64,000 bases of DNA from Micrasema longulum (lineage: Eukaryota; Arthropoda; Insecta; Trichoptera; Brachycentridae): contig JAGVSM010000922.1 in the NCBI GenBank assembly GCA_022494885.1, positions 248,001 to 312,000 on the forward strand, given 5' to 3'. Each line of letters opens with the position of its first letter. Position 1 is the first letter of the stretch. Made by a program: the position numbers and the translations under genes. Below the pieces are notes generated by a model. That model was not told the origin of the DNA, made no database searches, and was given only the letters and a program-made list of their open reading frames with translations. Below, piece after piece: positions 43,350 to 54,154 of the stretch.

Positions 43350-43865
43350 AAATAATATTTATTTATTTATTTATTAATGAAATCATACAGTCTTTATATA
43401 AAAAAAAAACAAGGTACAAAAGAACAAGTTCAAAAAGTAAGACCAATTACAGATTTCACACTAATGAATGCAGGAGGAGAGAAGAAAAATAATTTAATTC
43501 TAAAAAAGTAAAAATAAAAATATTACATAAAAGTTCATAAATGGAGAAGACATTGTAAAGCTACTCTACTTTCCTCCCTCTCTCTCTGCTTCCATGAACA
43601 TTTCAATTTAATTGTAAAAAATCACAACCAACAATAAATTATTCGATGCAGGTAGTAGATATAGGTAAGTATAAATTAAGAGTTGAAATCAAATGTTTAA
43701 AATTAAAAGCAAAAGTTAAAATTCAAACAAAAAGTTTAAATTAAAATTAAGTTAAACGTTTAAAATAAAAGTTAAAATTTAGAATTAAAATTAAAAAGTT
43801 AAAATTGAAAGACAAAATTAAGAATCAAATTAAAAGTTAAAAGTCAATATGGTGATATTTCACAT
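43350..43865 (-). repeat. LINE 3' UTR with 12-bp minisatellite, minus copy
   Basis: In reverse orientation a run of TTTTAACTTTTAATT units (43680-43850) is followed by CTTATATTTACTT-type DNA, a (GA)n tract (complement of CTCTCTCTCTG near 43578), AATTGGTCTTACTTTTTG, and GACTGTATGATTTCATTAATAAATAAATA. A second copy in the opposite direction is at 50521-50960. An ending in (AAAT)n with no coding suggests a LINE UTR. Confidence 0.7.
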
Positions 43866-43919
43866 AAGAAAGGCTTAAAAAAATATCAGTTTAATCAATA
43901 ATTAAACAACAATTTTGAC

Positions 43920-44122
43920 AAGCGCCGTGGCGCAGTTGATTAGACGATCAACTGTGAAACTGGCGGAGCGGGTTCGATTCCCGCCAGTTGCAAGAAAAAA
44001 ATAATTCGAGAATTTTTTTTTCAATTGGTCTGGGTGTTGTGGTGTATTTTTTACTACCTTCTTCCAAATCCCCTCTATCCTACCTGCTGACAACCCCCAA
44101 ATTAGAGGCATAGCGGGTTATT
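43920..44122 (+). repeat. SINE family S2, best-preserved copy
   Basis: A box GCGCAGTTGATTAGACGATC (43931-43950), B box GGGTTCGATTCCCGCC (43971-43986). Then AGTTGCAAGAAAAAAATAAT, TTGGTCTGGGTGTTGTGGTG, CCTCTATCCTACCTGCTGAC, and TAGCGGGTTATTA at the end. The 5' GCGCCGT and the bases after GTTGC cannot pair as an acceptor stem. It is therefore tRNA-derived, not a tRNA gene. Confidence 0.9.
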
Positions 44123-44149
44123 ACTTTTTTTAAATATTTTTTTTTTAAA

Positions 44150-44440
44150 TTACCTCACTTTCTTCACAAAAGTCAACAGATAGAAGAGTTGAGGAAATGT
44201 GGATGTTGAAACATAGGCAGAATGGTGAGTTTTACACAGTTTTTAAAGTAACCACTAAAACCAGCCAATGACAGGTCATAAGCCCTGTAAACGCCTTGAC
44301 TTCCTTATTCCCTTTTCAAAAATGTTTTCTCTCTCTCTGTTGCAAAAAATTTATATCTAAATAACTCCCTAGGGAGAAAATCCACCCTGCCTGAGAGCAT
44401 TTGGACAGTGCATACTAAACAAGGCCTGAAAATTTAATTT
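44150..44440 (+). repeat. Family F, subfamily B, copy F11a
   Basis: GTCAACAGATAGAAGAGTTG, GTGGATGTTGAAACATAGG, CCAATGACAGGTCATAAGCC, dyad CTCCCTAGGGAG (44365-44376), GAGCATTTGGACAG. Confidence 0.82.
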
Positions 44441-44982
44441 TGCCTAATAGATGCCTAGACTTCTATATTACCTTCTCTAAAATACTCTTCGTCTCTGTTC
44501 TAATATGTTTATATAAACAGCTCCTTTTGGAGTAGATTCCCAGTGCTTGTCTACAAAAAACTGGACAAACTCAAAATATTGTTTATTCATCCACCTGGTC
44601 AATGAAGAAGGATAGAAATTAAAAAATTGAAATATTCAGACGTTGCCTAGTATGTAAGTAAAATTATTCAATTAGATAAATCTCAACCGCATGAATAAAT
44701 GTTTAAGCTCTTAAGCTCACAAACATAAACAGATGAAAGAATTTAAGGAATAAAGATGTTAAATATGGGCAAAATTGTGAATGTTACACATTGAGTAAAG
44801 TGGTCACTTAAACCAGCCAATGACAGGTCATAAACTCTGTAGATGCCTAGGTTTCTGTATGACCTTCTTTTCTAAAAAGTTTTTCATCTCTGTTGTAAAA
44901 TGTTAATATTAACAGCTCCCCAGGAAGTTGAATCTAGTCTACAAAAATTAGGACAAACTCAAAATATTGTTGATAAACAATA
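44441..44982 (+). repeat. Family F, subfamily A, copies in tandem (F11b)
   Basis: TAGATGCCTAGACTTCTATA, dyad CTCCTTTTGGAG (44521-44532), CAAAATATTGTTTATTCATC. A full unit follows to a second dyad CTCCCCAGGAAG (44916-44927) and CTCAAAATATTGTTGATAAAC. The distance between the two AAAATATTGTT blocks gives the unit length, about 390 bases. It is joined to F11a in the same direction, so the locus is a short tandem of two subfamilies. Confidence 0.85.
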
Positions 44983-45104
44983 CAATTAAAAATGTTTGGC
45001 TTTTAATTAGTTAAATAAAGAAAATAACGCCCTTTATATTATTTTCAATTATACGTCGGTTCTCTTCCCAAGTCTCGATAGCAAGGTACCCATATTATGT
45101 ATAT

Positions 45105-45125
45105 GCCCGTAGCCCGTAGCCCGTA
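45105..45125 (+). repeat. Heptamer GCCCGTA x3
   Basis: Three exact consecutive copies of GCCCGTA in an AT-rich setting. Confidence 0.8.
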
Positions 45126-46140
45126 CACGAGAGGGCGCCAAATAAACCGTTAAATTTGAACCCTGTGACCCGAACTTCCAAACTATGGGATAAGGCTCTA
45201 TTCAGCTGGAATTCCCTAGTAAATTTATTTTATCACCTCCTGATATATCGAGAGGTGCTTCCTTTGTACCAAACCGCTATCGTATTGAGGCTTTCATATT
45301 CAAATTATAACGCTTTCTTCACCTACTATTATTACGTCATAAATTCACTTAATACACTTTATAGGGAATGTTTAAATGTACCTATTTATATCCTACCGAG
45401 AAGGTTCAGAAATATTTAGGTAGGTTTAAGTTTTTCTCCTATGTCCAGTTCCTGGATACATTTGACTGGCCGTCCACATAATCCGCAGCGTTCGCCGCCA
45501 ACACCACATTTCAAAAGCTTCGATTTTTTCTTTCAGATTCTTTCAGTGCCCGTCACTCCACATCGTACATTGACACTGAGATAACCACAGATAAAAACCA
45601 ACCTACCTTAATAATCGCGTTATTCAAATCCATCCCTAAATCTTGCGAAAACAGATTTCAATTATACTACTTGACACCGAAAACTAAGCATTCTCCATTG
45701 AGTTGGTGAAGCATAATTAGAAATCTCACAATTATTTTTTTAAAGTTTTTCGCAAATATCTCAACAACTTCAATGGATATTTCTAAATTTGCTTCTAATA
45801 CCCTCAAATAACGTTTTTAAGATTTCAAACTTCTTGGACATTCAAAAAAACTAAGAAATATAAAGGAACCTGCTTTATGTAAAAAGCGTATGCTGTTTTA
45901 TATACTCGAAAATGGTTTTGATTATTTATTATAACTTTTTTCAGTATTTAACTACCAAATATCCATCTTTTATCATGAGTATTTACGTTTTTTCTTTTTT
46001 TTTTAAATTATTTTGGAAAGAACAAGTTTTATATAAATTTTTCTTATAAAGTAATAAGATCATAAGAACAGTCGTTAGATGTCATTATTAGACACATAAT
46101 TTTTTTTGTTAATATCCTGTACCCTTCAAATACAGTTTAT
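45126..46140. other. Unassigned DNA, coding-like patch 45150-45730
   Basis: 45156-45419 is open for 87 codons and 45419-45708 is open in another frame except for one stop (FKFFSYVQFLDTFDW, TTFQKLRFFLSDSFSARHS). The base use is less AT-rich than the surroundings. It may be a decayed gene or transposon protein. I cannot place it. Confidence 0.35.
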
Positions 46141-46392
46141 TATCACAATTTATCTAACCGCACCAAGTGGTACATAGGACATGAGTTGGTTTTCCAATTA
46201 CAGCGTATCTTGATCATTTTCGATACAAATAAAGTAAGGTAAACAGTCTCACGCTTCAGGTGCCCGTCCAGAAACGATGAAACATTGCAGTGTATAGCCA
46301 CCTTTGAAATCAATGATTCACATCCACCCTGCCAGAAATAAAACCTTGGACCTCAAGGAAAGTAGGCAAACATTAAGAGGGTGACTTATCTC
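46141..46392 (-). repeat. SINE family S4, degraded copy
   Basis: Tail blocks CCGCACCAAGTGGTACATAG, CAATTACAGCGTATCTTGAT and GTCTCACGCTTCAGGTGCCC, then a head with a damaged B box (CCAGAAATAAAACCTTGGAC). Same order as the 16741-17018 copy. Confidence 0.75.
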
Positions 46393-46589
46393 TACTTGAT
46401 TTTTACCACAGAGTAGCCATTGAGTCGAAAGCACTCGTCCAGGGCTCTGGTTTTATTTCACACTCAAAACATTATTCTTCATCCGCCCGGACACATAATA
46501 CAGTTGAAGAATACATAAAAAGAATACAGTTTTTGTAAAATAGAACCAGAATCTTGGACAAGCGTTTCCGACTATTTTTTACATCTGTT
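46393..46589 (-). repeat. Block associated with S4 (GAGTCGAAAGCACTCG)
   Basis: ACCACAGAGTAGCCATTGAG, TCGAAAGCACTCGTCCAGGG and TTATTCTTCATCCGCC recur at 46905-46982. Minus-strand versions are at 59195-59245 (plus) and 14293-14326. This segment lies 5' of the S4 head in three places. Confidence 0.6.
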
Positions 46590-46985
46590 ACATAAAGGTA
46601 AGGGGATTAATCCTACGCTTTAGATGCCAGTCGAGGAACAATGAAATATTGCTGTATAAATTTATTTGATATTTTTGTTAAAACACGACGTATTTTCTTA
46701 TATATGAATCGTTCAGGCCTACACTTAATACCCTAAGGTATAAAATAATTATTTATTATTATTACTATTAAACGACATATAAAATCAATATTTCACTTTC
46801 TTCCTGCCAGGAATCAAACCCAGGTCTCGAGAATGGTAGGGGATCTCACCAACCACTACACGACGTGACGGACCTGTTTCCACTCAATTGACTTATTCGG
46901 GATTTTACCTTAGAGCAGCCATCGAGTCGAAAACACTTGTCCTGAATTCTATTTAACTCACAAAACTGTGTTATTCATCCGCGAT
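46590..46985 (-). repeat. SINE family S4 copy with upstream block
   Basis: Tail GGTAAGGGGATTAATCCTAC, GCCAGTCGAGGAACAATGAA. Head with good B box (minus) GGGTTTGATTCCTGGCAGGA and A-box region GTCGTGTAGTGGTTGG. Upstream block CGAGTCGAAAACACTTGTCC. A T-rich insert separates tail and head (46665-46795). It is directly downstream of another S4 copy in the same orientation. Confidence 0.78.
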
Positions 46986-47295
46986 GGGAAAAATAACAAA
47001 AGATACTTACCGCATAATTTCATCATATGCTGTTTTAATTTTATCATACCATATTCAATACTTTTACACAAAATTGATTCAAGAGTCTTCCTTACCATGG
47101 AAACCTGTTCTAAGGAGATCTGAATTGATTAGTTTTTTTTTACGTAAATCTTACGTCATTATTTTTTTTTGTTTAAATCTGCTTCGGCCAGATGTTAGTT
47201 TGTTTTCGGCGTATTGTTTGTTATTTGTTCACCTATAAGAGAAGAATATTTAAATTGTTTATTGGAAATTGATTAAATTGAAGTAATATTTACGC
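46986..47295. other. Spacer
   Basis: Nothing recognised. Confidence 0.4.
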
Positions 47296-47435
47296 AAATA
47301 TTTAATTTTGAGGGCCATTTTCAACGAGTTGTAGATAACTCACTATTAGGGAATCGAGTTGGGGTAGAGTGGGATTCGAACCACGGACCTTTGATCCGTG
47401 AGTCCGAGACACTAGCCACGGGACCACAACCGAAA
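47296..47435 (-). repeat. SINE family S3, tRNA-derived
   Basis: Minus: GGTCCCGTGGCTAGTGTCTC, B box GGTTCGAATCCC, CTCTACCCCAACTCG, GAGTTATCTACAACTCGTTG, AAAATGGCCCTC. One of the best-preserved S3 copies. Confidence 0.88.
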
Positions 47436-48204
47436 GTGATTTATAAATTGAAAATATCGCATTTGGTTCAGGATTCATCATGTTTCACAAAATCTTGTTT
47501 CCTGAACATTTCGTTCTTATTACAGAAATTATGATATATGCTTTTGCATTTGTTAAAATTTAGATGTAAGAAGATGTTTAAACAAGATTTTTACCAATCA
47601 AATTATCCTCATGTGTAAAAATGATGAAAACCTCGAATGGGAATAAAAGAAATGATATGAGTATGTCGTTATGTAACGTGAATACATTTTAAATCATACT
47701 GAAATAATCCATAGGAGTAAACAACAGTTTGTTTATCTTATATGAAGCTAATTTGTATTTCCATGTACGTGCCTTGGGGAAATCTGTTTCAGCGTGTAAA
47801 ATTACATTAAAAGTATTTTTTCTCATTTGAATCCGCTATGTGTGATGTTTGAATTTCGGCTTCGGGAGATTTATTTAACAGATTTGGAAAATGTCCAAGT
47901 TTTCTTATCTCACTGGGGGATCTCAGGAGGGGTTGGAGGTCCACAGAACACGATATACTAACAGTACTCGGGATTGGTTAACAGAGAGTAAACCTTGGGA
48001 ATGACGACATCTTAACACTAGATCTTGTCCTGAACTGTACAAACACTTGTCGGGACAAGGACTTTCTGCGATTTTACACACTCAGTGACTACAGAAGAGT
48101 CTAATATATTCTTTACGCAAATGCAACGTACCGTTTTATATGTGGCAAAGTGTTTGTTTTATAGGACTAACAAAAATAAAGTGTGTGTTGGAGTTTTAAG
48201 ACTT
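47436..48204. other. Unassigned DNA
   Basis: 47900-48080 is somewhat less AT-rich (CTCACTGGGGGATCTCAGGA, GTCGGGACAAGGACTTTCTG) without a recognised motif. Confidence 0.4.
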
Positions 48205-48335
48205 GAAAGAGAAAAATACTTAAAGTTATTTCAACAGAGAGAAAAAACTTTTTGAGAGCAGAGAATATAGAAGTCTAGGCATTTACAGGGCTTATAACCT
48301 GTTCTTGGCTGTTTTAATGGCCAAACCTGGAAAAA
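48205..48335 (-). repeat. Family F copy F12a
   Basis: TTTCAACAGAGAGAAAAAAC, AGAAGTCTAGGCATTTACAG, GGCTTATAACCTGTTC, TGGCTGTTTTAATGGCC. Followed at once by a plus-strand unit. Confidence 0.8.
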
Positions 48336-48700
48336 GAAGAAGTATAAAAATCTTAAAACTGTTTTCAGGCTTTGCCTAGTGGGTGATTTGATTCAGCCGG
48401 ATGAATCTCACCCACGTGATAAAGGTTTCAGCTCTTTTATTTCACAAAAGTCTACAGATGAAATAGTTGAGGAAATGTGGATGTTCAAACATGGGCAGAA
48501 TAGCGAATGTTACACAATGTGTAAAGTGGCCACTTAAACCAGCCAATGACAGGCCATAAGCCATGTAAATGCCTAGACTTCCATATTCTCTTCTCTCAAA
48601 AACGTTTTCCCTCTCTGTTGAAATAAATTTTAATTTGGATAACTCCCTAGGGAGGAAATCCAGCCAGTCCTCAAACATTTGGACATACTCTACCATTGTT
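48336..48700 (+). repeat. Family F, subfamily B, copy F12b
   Basis: AAGAAGAAGTATAAAAATCT, GGCTTTGCCTAGTGGG, AGTCTACAGATGAAATAGTT, CCAATGACAGGCCATAAGCC, dyad CTCCCTAGGGAG (48643-48654), CAAACATTTGGACATACTC. Confidence 0.85.
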
Positions 48701-48714
48701 GAGAAAAATACTGA

Positions 48715-48825
48715 TTGAAATATATTGCAACAGAGGGGAAAAACATTTTCGAGAAGGAAATATAGAAATCTAGCCATCCACAGGGCTTATGACCTGTCAT
48801 TGGCTGGTTTGAAAATTTCCTTCTA
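48715..48825 (-). repeat. Family F copy F12c
   Basis: ATATATTGCAACAGAGGGGA, AAGGAAATATAGAAATCTAG, GGGCTTATGACCTGTCATTG. Inverted relative to its right neighbour. Confidence 0.82.
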
Positions 48826-48935
48826 TAAAATGCTCTTCTTCTCTGTTATAATATGATAATATTAACAGCTCCCAAGAAGGTTAAATCCAGTTTTTGTTTA
48901 CGAAAATATGGACAAACTCAAAATATTGTTGATTT
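48826..48935 (+). repeat. Family F copy F12d
   Basis: CTCTTCTTCTCTGTTATAAT, dyad CTCCCAAGAAGG (48869-48880), TGGACAAACTCAAAATATTG. Confidence 0.8.
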
Positions 48936-50039
48936 TTTATTTTGTTTATCTTATATTCTTTATCTCCAGTTTTATATTTCTGGTATTGCCGAAGTTTTTT
49001 AATTATAATTAATTATTTTATATTTAATTTTACAATACGCAAAAGGGGCATTTACAAAAATTATACAGGTAAGTACAAACGAAGTCAGTAATAATTTTAG
49101 CAATGAACAACACTCTTACTTGATTTTTTTGTATACATATCGAAACAAAAAAAAGCATGCTGCAATGCAAAATAAAAAGTGAAACTTTGCATGATAAAAA
49201 ATAAAAATAATATCGATGTAAGAAAAATGTTTGAATTAATTATTATTGTTAAATTGTTTTTTGTTTTTTTTATATAATTAAATCTCTTAATTACTTTTTG
49301 AATTAAAACCTTTTCTTTAATTGTTGGGTATTTTTATTTTCCCATCTTTGTATATTCAAATTTAAGTTTAATTTTTTTCGTGTTATGTGTGCCTTGAAAC
49401 ATTTTTGTTATGTACATAAACGTTTAAAATAAAGAAATAGTAAAAGACCTTGAAAAATTGAAAATTTTATGGTTTATAAACGTGCGCTCAAAAAAAGCTA
49501 ATATTATATTATAGGGAAAATAATGATTTGTTTTATGTTACACATAACACACAACATGTAAAATAGCGTAAAAAAAAGATTTAAAAAAATATCATGTTAT
49601 CACAAATACTTAACTTCGATGCATCGACCAATTTTTTAAATATTTTTGATATATTAATAACTACTTATATATATTTTTATCAATTGAAATCTTAAAGTAA
49701 TAACGTGCCGCTGGCTAATACGGAGAAAAACCATTTTATTATTTTTAACTACGAAGCTAACTTCGCTAACAACAGATTACAGTTATACAACAGGCCGTAG
49801 GTACTCGGGTCGAGAATTGCAAGCGCAAATATTACCCAAAAGCAAAATTATAAATTAATAACACTTTTATTTATTTATTTAAGTTTTTGTGCATTGGCGG
49901 TCTTATTACTAAATGGAAATTCTTCCAATTAGCCAAGAAAATAAAAGTTTTATTTTTATAATTCATTTAATAAAACATATTGAAAGAAAAAAATATGTAT
50001 ATTCGAAAATATAAATAATTGTATTTGTATTTAAATTAC
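48936..50039. other. AT-rich DNA, nothing recognised
   Basis: No shared repeat or coding signal. Confidence 0.5.
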
Positions 50040-50530
50040 CTTTACAGTCAAGCCGCATGGACACTTTATGAGTAAGAGAAGAAATATGAGTTGTTAAGGG
50101 GTATTAAGAGGGTGCTTTGAGAACTATTTATTATTTTATAAAGAGGATAACCCGCTAAGCCTGTATTTTGAGGCTTGTCAGCAGGTGGGATAGAGGGGAT
50201 ATGGAAGGAGGTAATGAAAAATGCACCACAACACCCAGACTAATTGAGAAAAAAATGTTTCTCCGATTTTCTTCTAGCAACTAGCGGGAATCGAACTCGC
50301 GACGCCAGTTCCACAGTTGGCCGTCAAACCAACTGCGCCATGGCGCCTGTCGAACAAAGAGGTTAACTATGAACTGATAAGCGTTGAAATTTTTACGGAG
50401 GTACATAGGAGCGTTAGGACTATGAAGTACAGTAGACAGAGGTGAGAGCGAGTGATAGTCTTTACACTGTCTAATTTTGAGCCATTTTAATAACCTACGA
50501 TAATCAGAATGAGGTTTTTTTTTCAATGAG
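50040..50530 (-). pseudogene. LINE ORF2 C-terminus, interrupted by SINE S2
   Basis: Minus strand 50520-50356 encodes LLKWLKIRQCKDYHSLSP, STVLHSPNAPMYLRKNF. It continues beyond the SINE (50139-50040) as HISSLTHKVSMRLDCK. The L-K-W-L-x-I-x-x-R-R...P-x-YL-x-x-x-F pattern lies 20-40 residues before the C-terminal WN-x-LP motif in CR1/Jockey-like elements. The target duplication of the SINE (AAAGAGG[A/T]TAAC) is within this reading frame. The LINE was therefore there first. Confidence 0.6.
50152..50355 (-). repeat. SINE family S2 with 12-bp target duplication
   Basis: Flanked by AAAGAGGATAAC (50140-50151) and AAAGAGGTTAAC (50356-50367), 11 of 12 matching. Minus strand: A box GGCGCAGTTGGTTTGACGG, B box GAGTTCGATTCCCGC, LINE-like tail ending TTAGCGGG. 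Confidence 0.9.
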
Positions 50531-50960
50531 GACTTTAACTTTTAATTTTAACTTTTACTTTTAACTTTTAATTTTAATTTTAACCTTTACTTTTGATTCT
50601 AATTTTAACATTAAATTTCAACTCTTAATTTATACTTATTCATATGTACATCTACTGTCTGCATCAAATTAATTATTGTCGGTTGTGTATTTTTACTAAG
50701 AAATATAAATGTTCATGTAAGCAGAGAGAGAGAGAGGGGAAAGTATAGTTGGAGCTATACAATGTCTTCTCCTTTTTCTGTACTTTTTATTTTAATTTTT
50801 TTTTTCTTCTTTAAAATTTAATTTTTTTTTCCCCTCTCGTCCTGCATTCATAATAAATTAGTGTGAAATCTGTAATTGGTCTTACTTTTTTTAATGGTTC
50901 TTTTGTACTTAGTTTTTATATAGAGACTGTATGATTTCCTTAATAAATAGAAAAATAATC
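50521..50960 (+). repeat. LINE 3' UTR with 12-bp minisatellite, plus copy
   Basis: (TTTTAACTTTTAAT)n at 50528-50630, AAATGTTCATGTAAGCAGAG, AGAGAGAGAGAGGGG at 50723-50738, AATGTCTTCTCC, AAATCTGTAATTGGTCTTAC, GAGACTGTATGATTTCCTTA, ending in AATAAATAG. It is the inverse of 43350-43865. Confidence 0.75.
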
Positions 50961-52559
50961 ATAAATATGCATCAAACATCAACATTGTTTCTTCATTTAA
51001 TTTCCAACTGAGTTTAGAGCTCCAACCCTCACAAAAAGAAAAATTCTACAGTTTTATAAATGAACAATGGTTCGTTAATTAGTAATAAATAAATAAATAA
51101 CGTAAGTGTCTTTTACAGAAAAAAAACTCTGCTGTAATAACGAGCATGGTTATTTAAATCAAGACCTCGATTTTAATTTCAAATGAGGTTTTTTCAAGCA
51201 TAATTTTTTACCTTAATTTATATTTCGCAATAAAATTTTTGTTCGCCATTTCCTAAAATAAAATTAAACAGGAAAATAGACGCAAAGTGTAGAGACGCAT
51301 TAAAATAAATTGGTATTTAAGGAAACCTTTTTGTCCCTCGAAATCTCCCTAATGTACAAACATTAACTAGTATTTATGTATTAACTGCTGAAAAACCAAA
51401 TGGATTGTTTTCGCTTAACATGTTGAGCGGAAACCTCAAAATGTTGTTTTGCAAATATATAGAATGATCCATCATATATTTCTTTAGGTAATATCTTTTA
51501 ATTGAAATATACTCGTGGCTTATTTTCAAAAATAAATTAAGAGGTAAATATTAATAAAAATATAGAGAAATAATTATGACTATACTCCAAGAATTCAAGT
51601 AAACACGTGCGTGGGCAGTAGAAAAAAGGGGTCAACATAACAGTATGGGGAAAAAGTAATTTAGTATTTTTCGCTTTATTTCAATGATTTATAAAAATTG
51701 TTGCAATCATTCGATTCAAGTCAAATATGTGCCGTTCTGTTTGATAATTTGTTGTCAACGAGAATTCAACTATATAATGCCTCTTTTGTAGAAGCCCTTG
51801 TCCCAATTGGCAAAAAACTCAGACAGCCAATTTTCGCAGGCCTCTATTGAGGCTGAATTTGTATCCCCAAGCGCGATGGCTATATACAAGAATAGGTGAG
51901 TCACTTGGTACCAAATCCGGACTATCTCCCAAGCGATTACAAAGCCGGCTCTTTTAACGTCTAGATACGTACATTCAGGAAGATAGTAAAACAGAAAAAA
52001 TATAATAAATAAATTTATATTTTACAGTGGCAACATTTTACGGCTAGATGCTCTTATATATTAATAGGGCAGAATCCAGCGACATTATTTTTTGCATCTA
52101 GCCGTTTGTTTTCCAAACTGACAGTTATGTCGGAATTTAATTCGACTCCAAAATTGACTTTTTTTTCTCTCATATTTTTAATAGGCTTTAAAAAAAAGTG
52201 CCAGCCTTTAGAACGATTAAAAAATGTTATAATTTGTAATTAGAGAAAAAATTGCTCGGTGGAATAAGATTTTTGTCACTTTTAATGCTAAGATAAACGT
52301 ATCAAGGGGTACTAGACACATCGGTATCAACCGATGTACTTACATCAAAACTTAAAGGTGGGTGGGTCGGTAGTGTATCTTCGTAATCGTTTGGGAGAAT
52401 TTATCTTCAATTATATCGTCAAAATGAAGGTATGTCACTTTCAGATCGATCATTAACAAAGTGTTTCTGAATTACAAATGAGATAATACAACGATACATC
52501 AATGAGCTTAAGTATTGAATAAATTATTTATATGAAAGTATCACTCGTTTTTTTATTTC
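50961..52559. other. Unassigned AT-rich DNA
   Basis: A less AT-rich patch at 51770-51970 (CAGCCAATTTTCGCAGGCC, CCAAATCCGGACTATCTCCC, GATTACAAAGCCGGCTC) has the look of a decayed coding or transposon piece. No motif recognised. Confidence 0.4.
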
Positions 52560-53070
52560 TATAAAACAAGTGGACCCTACAGACTTAGTCCTGCCCGAAC
52601 GTTGGCTTGCCTGCTATTACCTTGGGAAAAGACTCTTCATTGATAATTAGGTACCTAGGTTCTTGTTTATGATTGAATTCCAAAACCAAAAATTATTAAT
52701 ATTAAAATATTGAATTCTTTTTGCAAATGTCAAACTCGGTTCTTTTCACCAACAAGGGTAAATGGAAAAAAAATTATAAGGAATGTAATGAAAAAATCTG
52801 ATTGGGACTCATAAAAAGCGAATGTTGTTTGTAAACATTCAAAAACAAACTTTTTTGAAAGACAAAAAAAACAACATCTTTTTTTTGCATGTGCATTCTC
52901 GTTGAATGCAACCCTGGTAGGTAGATGAAAAAAATATTTACGCTTCTAGTTTTTTTTTACAGATTCGATTAAAAATTTATCAGCGCAAAGATCTACATTT
53001 CGCTGAAAACCGCACGTAAATCGGTTCATGGAAATGATATAATATATAAAGATTATACTGAACTTCCATC
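52560..53070 (+). repeat. Repeat family R, copy 2
   Basis: AGTGGACCCTACAGACTTAG, TCCTGCCCGAACGTTGGC, TGAAAAAATCTGATTGGGAC, GCAACCCTGGTAGGTAGATG, GAAAACCGCACGTAAATCGG. It corresponds block by block to 25686-26390, with about 150 bases fewer in the centre. Confidence 0.72.
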
Positions 53071-53635
53071 AAGAATGTTCACTTACAAACTTAAATGTTT
53101 TCAATCAATATTTTGGCAGGAATTAAACTAGAGACCTCTTGTTTAAATAAATATATTAAAATGCACGTAATTATTATTTAATTGTTTTTAGTTGGCGTAT
53201 AAATATTGCACATACAAACTCACTAGCTTTTACCACCGGCTTTGTTTACGTGGTTACGAAGAAATTATTTTAGTTATAATTAATTATTTGTTTCGTTTAT
53301 CAATAAGAATTTTCTCGGGGGAATAATATATTTATTGGAATTAAAAATAGCTTGGTCTTTCAACTATGGCTATAAAAGAAATAAAATGATACGTTAGTCT
53401 ATGGTAACGTAGTATAGTTATTCCGTTTACAAATCCAAAATCCTATTACGAAACCAAAACGAGAAGCAATCCAAACTAACCATAGATAAAGCAAGTCAAT
53501 TATAGAAATTAAAAGATTAGATTTCAAATTGATTCTTTTTGACATCCCATCTTACCGCCTACTTATTTTCAAATAATATTATTCATTGTTGATCTACTGT
53601 AATTTTTTCAAATTAGAGATGAAAAATAAGTATCC
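53071..53635. other. AT-rich DNA, nothing recognised
   Basis: No shared repeat or coding signal. Confidence 0.45.
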
Positions 53636-53765
53636 TATTTTACTTCTAAGCTCTCCGGCACCCATACGAAAAAATATGTCAATCGGTGGCTCCGTTGAGA
53701 CGTGAAGGAAACACAAACAAAAAACAAACACACTTTCGCATTTATAATATTAGTATGAATTAATG
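53636..53765 (+). repeat. LINE/SINE-type 3' terminus (ATTAGTATGAA end)
   Basis: TCAATCGGTGGCTCCGTTGA, GACGTGAAGGAAACACAAAC, AAACAAACACACTTTCGCAT, TTATAATATTAGTATGAA. This kind of ending, an ACAAACA run then TTTCGCATTTATAATATTAGTAT, is widespread in insects at 3' ends of non-LTR elements. That is family knowledge, not shown here by a second copy. Confidence 0.5.
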
Positions 53766-54154
53766 AAAATGCTTATGTTATACACCTCATATTATGAGGA
53801 ATGTAAGATTAGATAACGAGTTTGAAAGGAAATAGGAAGACGATCCAGGAAAGAAAAGTTATCTTCTTTTTAAGGCTGTAGTCTGGTAAAACGCACGCAA
53901 AATGAGGAAAACATACGATTTTGCCATTTTAAAATGAACGTTTTTTTAATCGCGCAATAATAAGAAAATAAAAAACATAAACTAGATAAATACAATATTT
54001 TTTAAAGATATTTCTGTAAAAAAATATACTTAAAAGTTTTATGGAACTAAAATATAATTACTTTTAGACCGGCAGATTACGCCATTTCAAATTTAGACTT
54101 AACTAAGGTATCTGGGATTTCAATCAAGACAAAGTATCAAACTAAAATTTCCTC

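Noticed and set aside
43690..43850. Scaffold attachment or origin-like AT-rich element
   Set aside because: The A/T-rich 12-base units are shared with 50528-50630 as part of a LINE UTR, which explains them better.
43921..43992. tRNA gene on the plus strand
   Set aside because: Same reason: no acceptor stem, and the body is shared with two other copies (1841-2031, 50152-50355).
48442..48777. 111-codon minus-strand protein
   Set aside because: It lies entirely in family F sequence and is not conserved between F copies.
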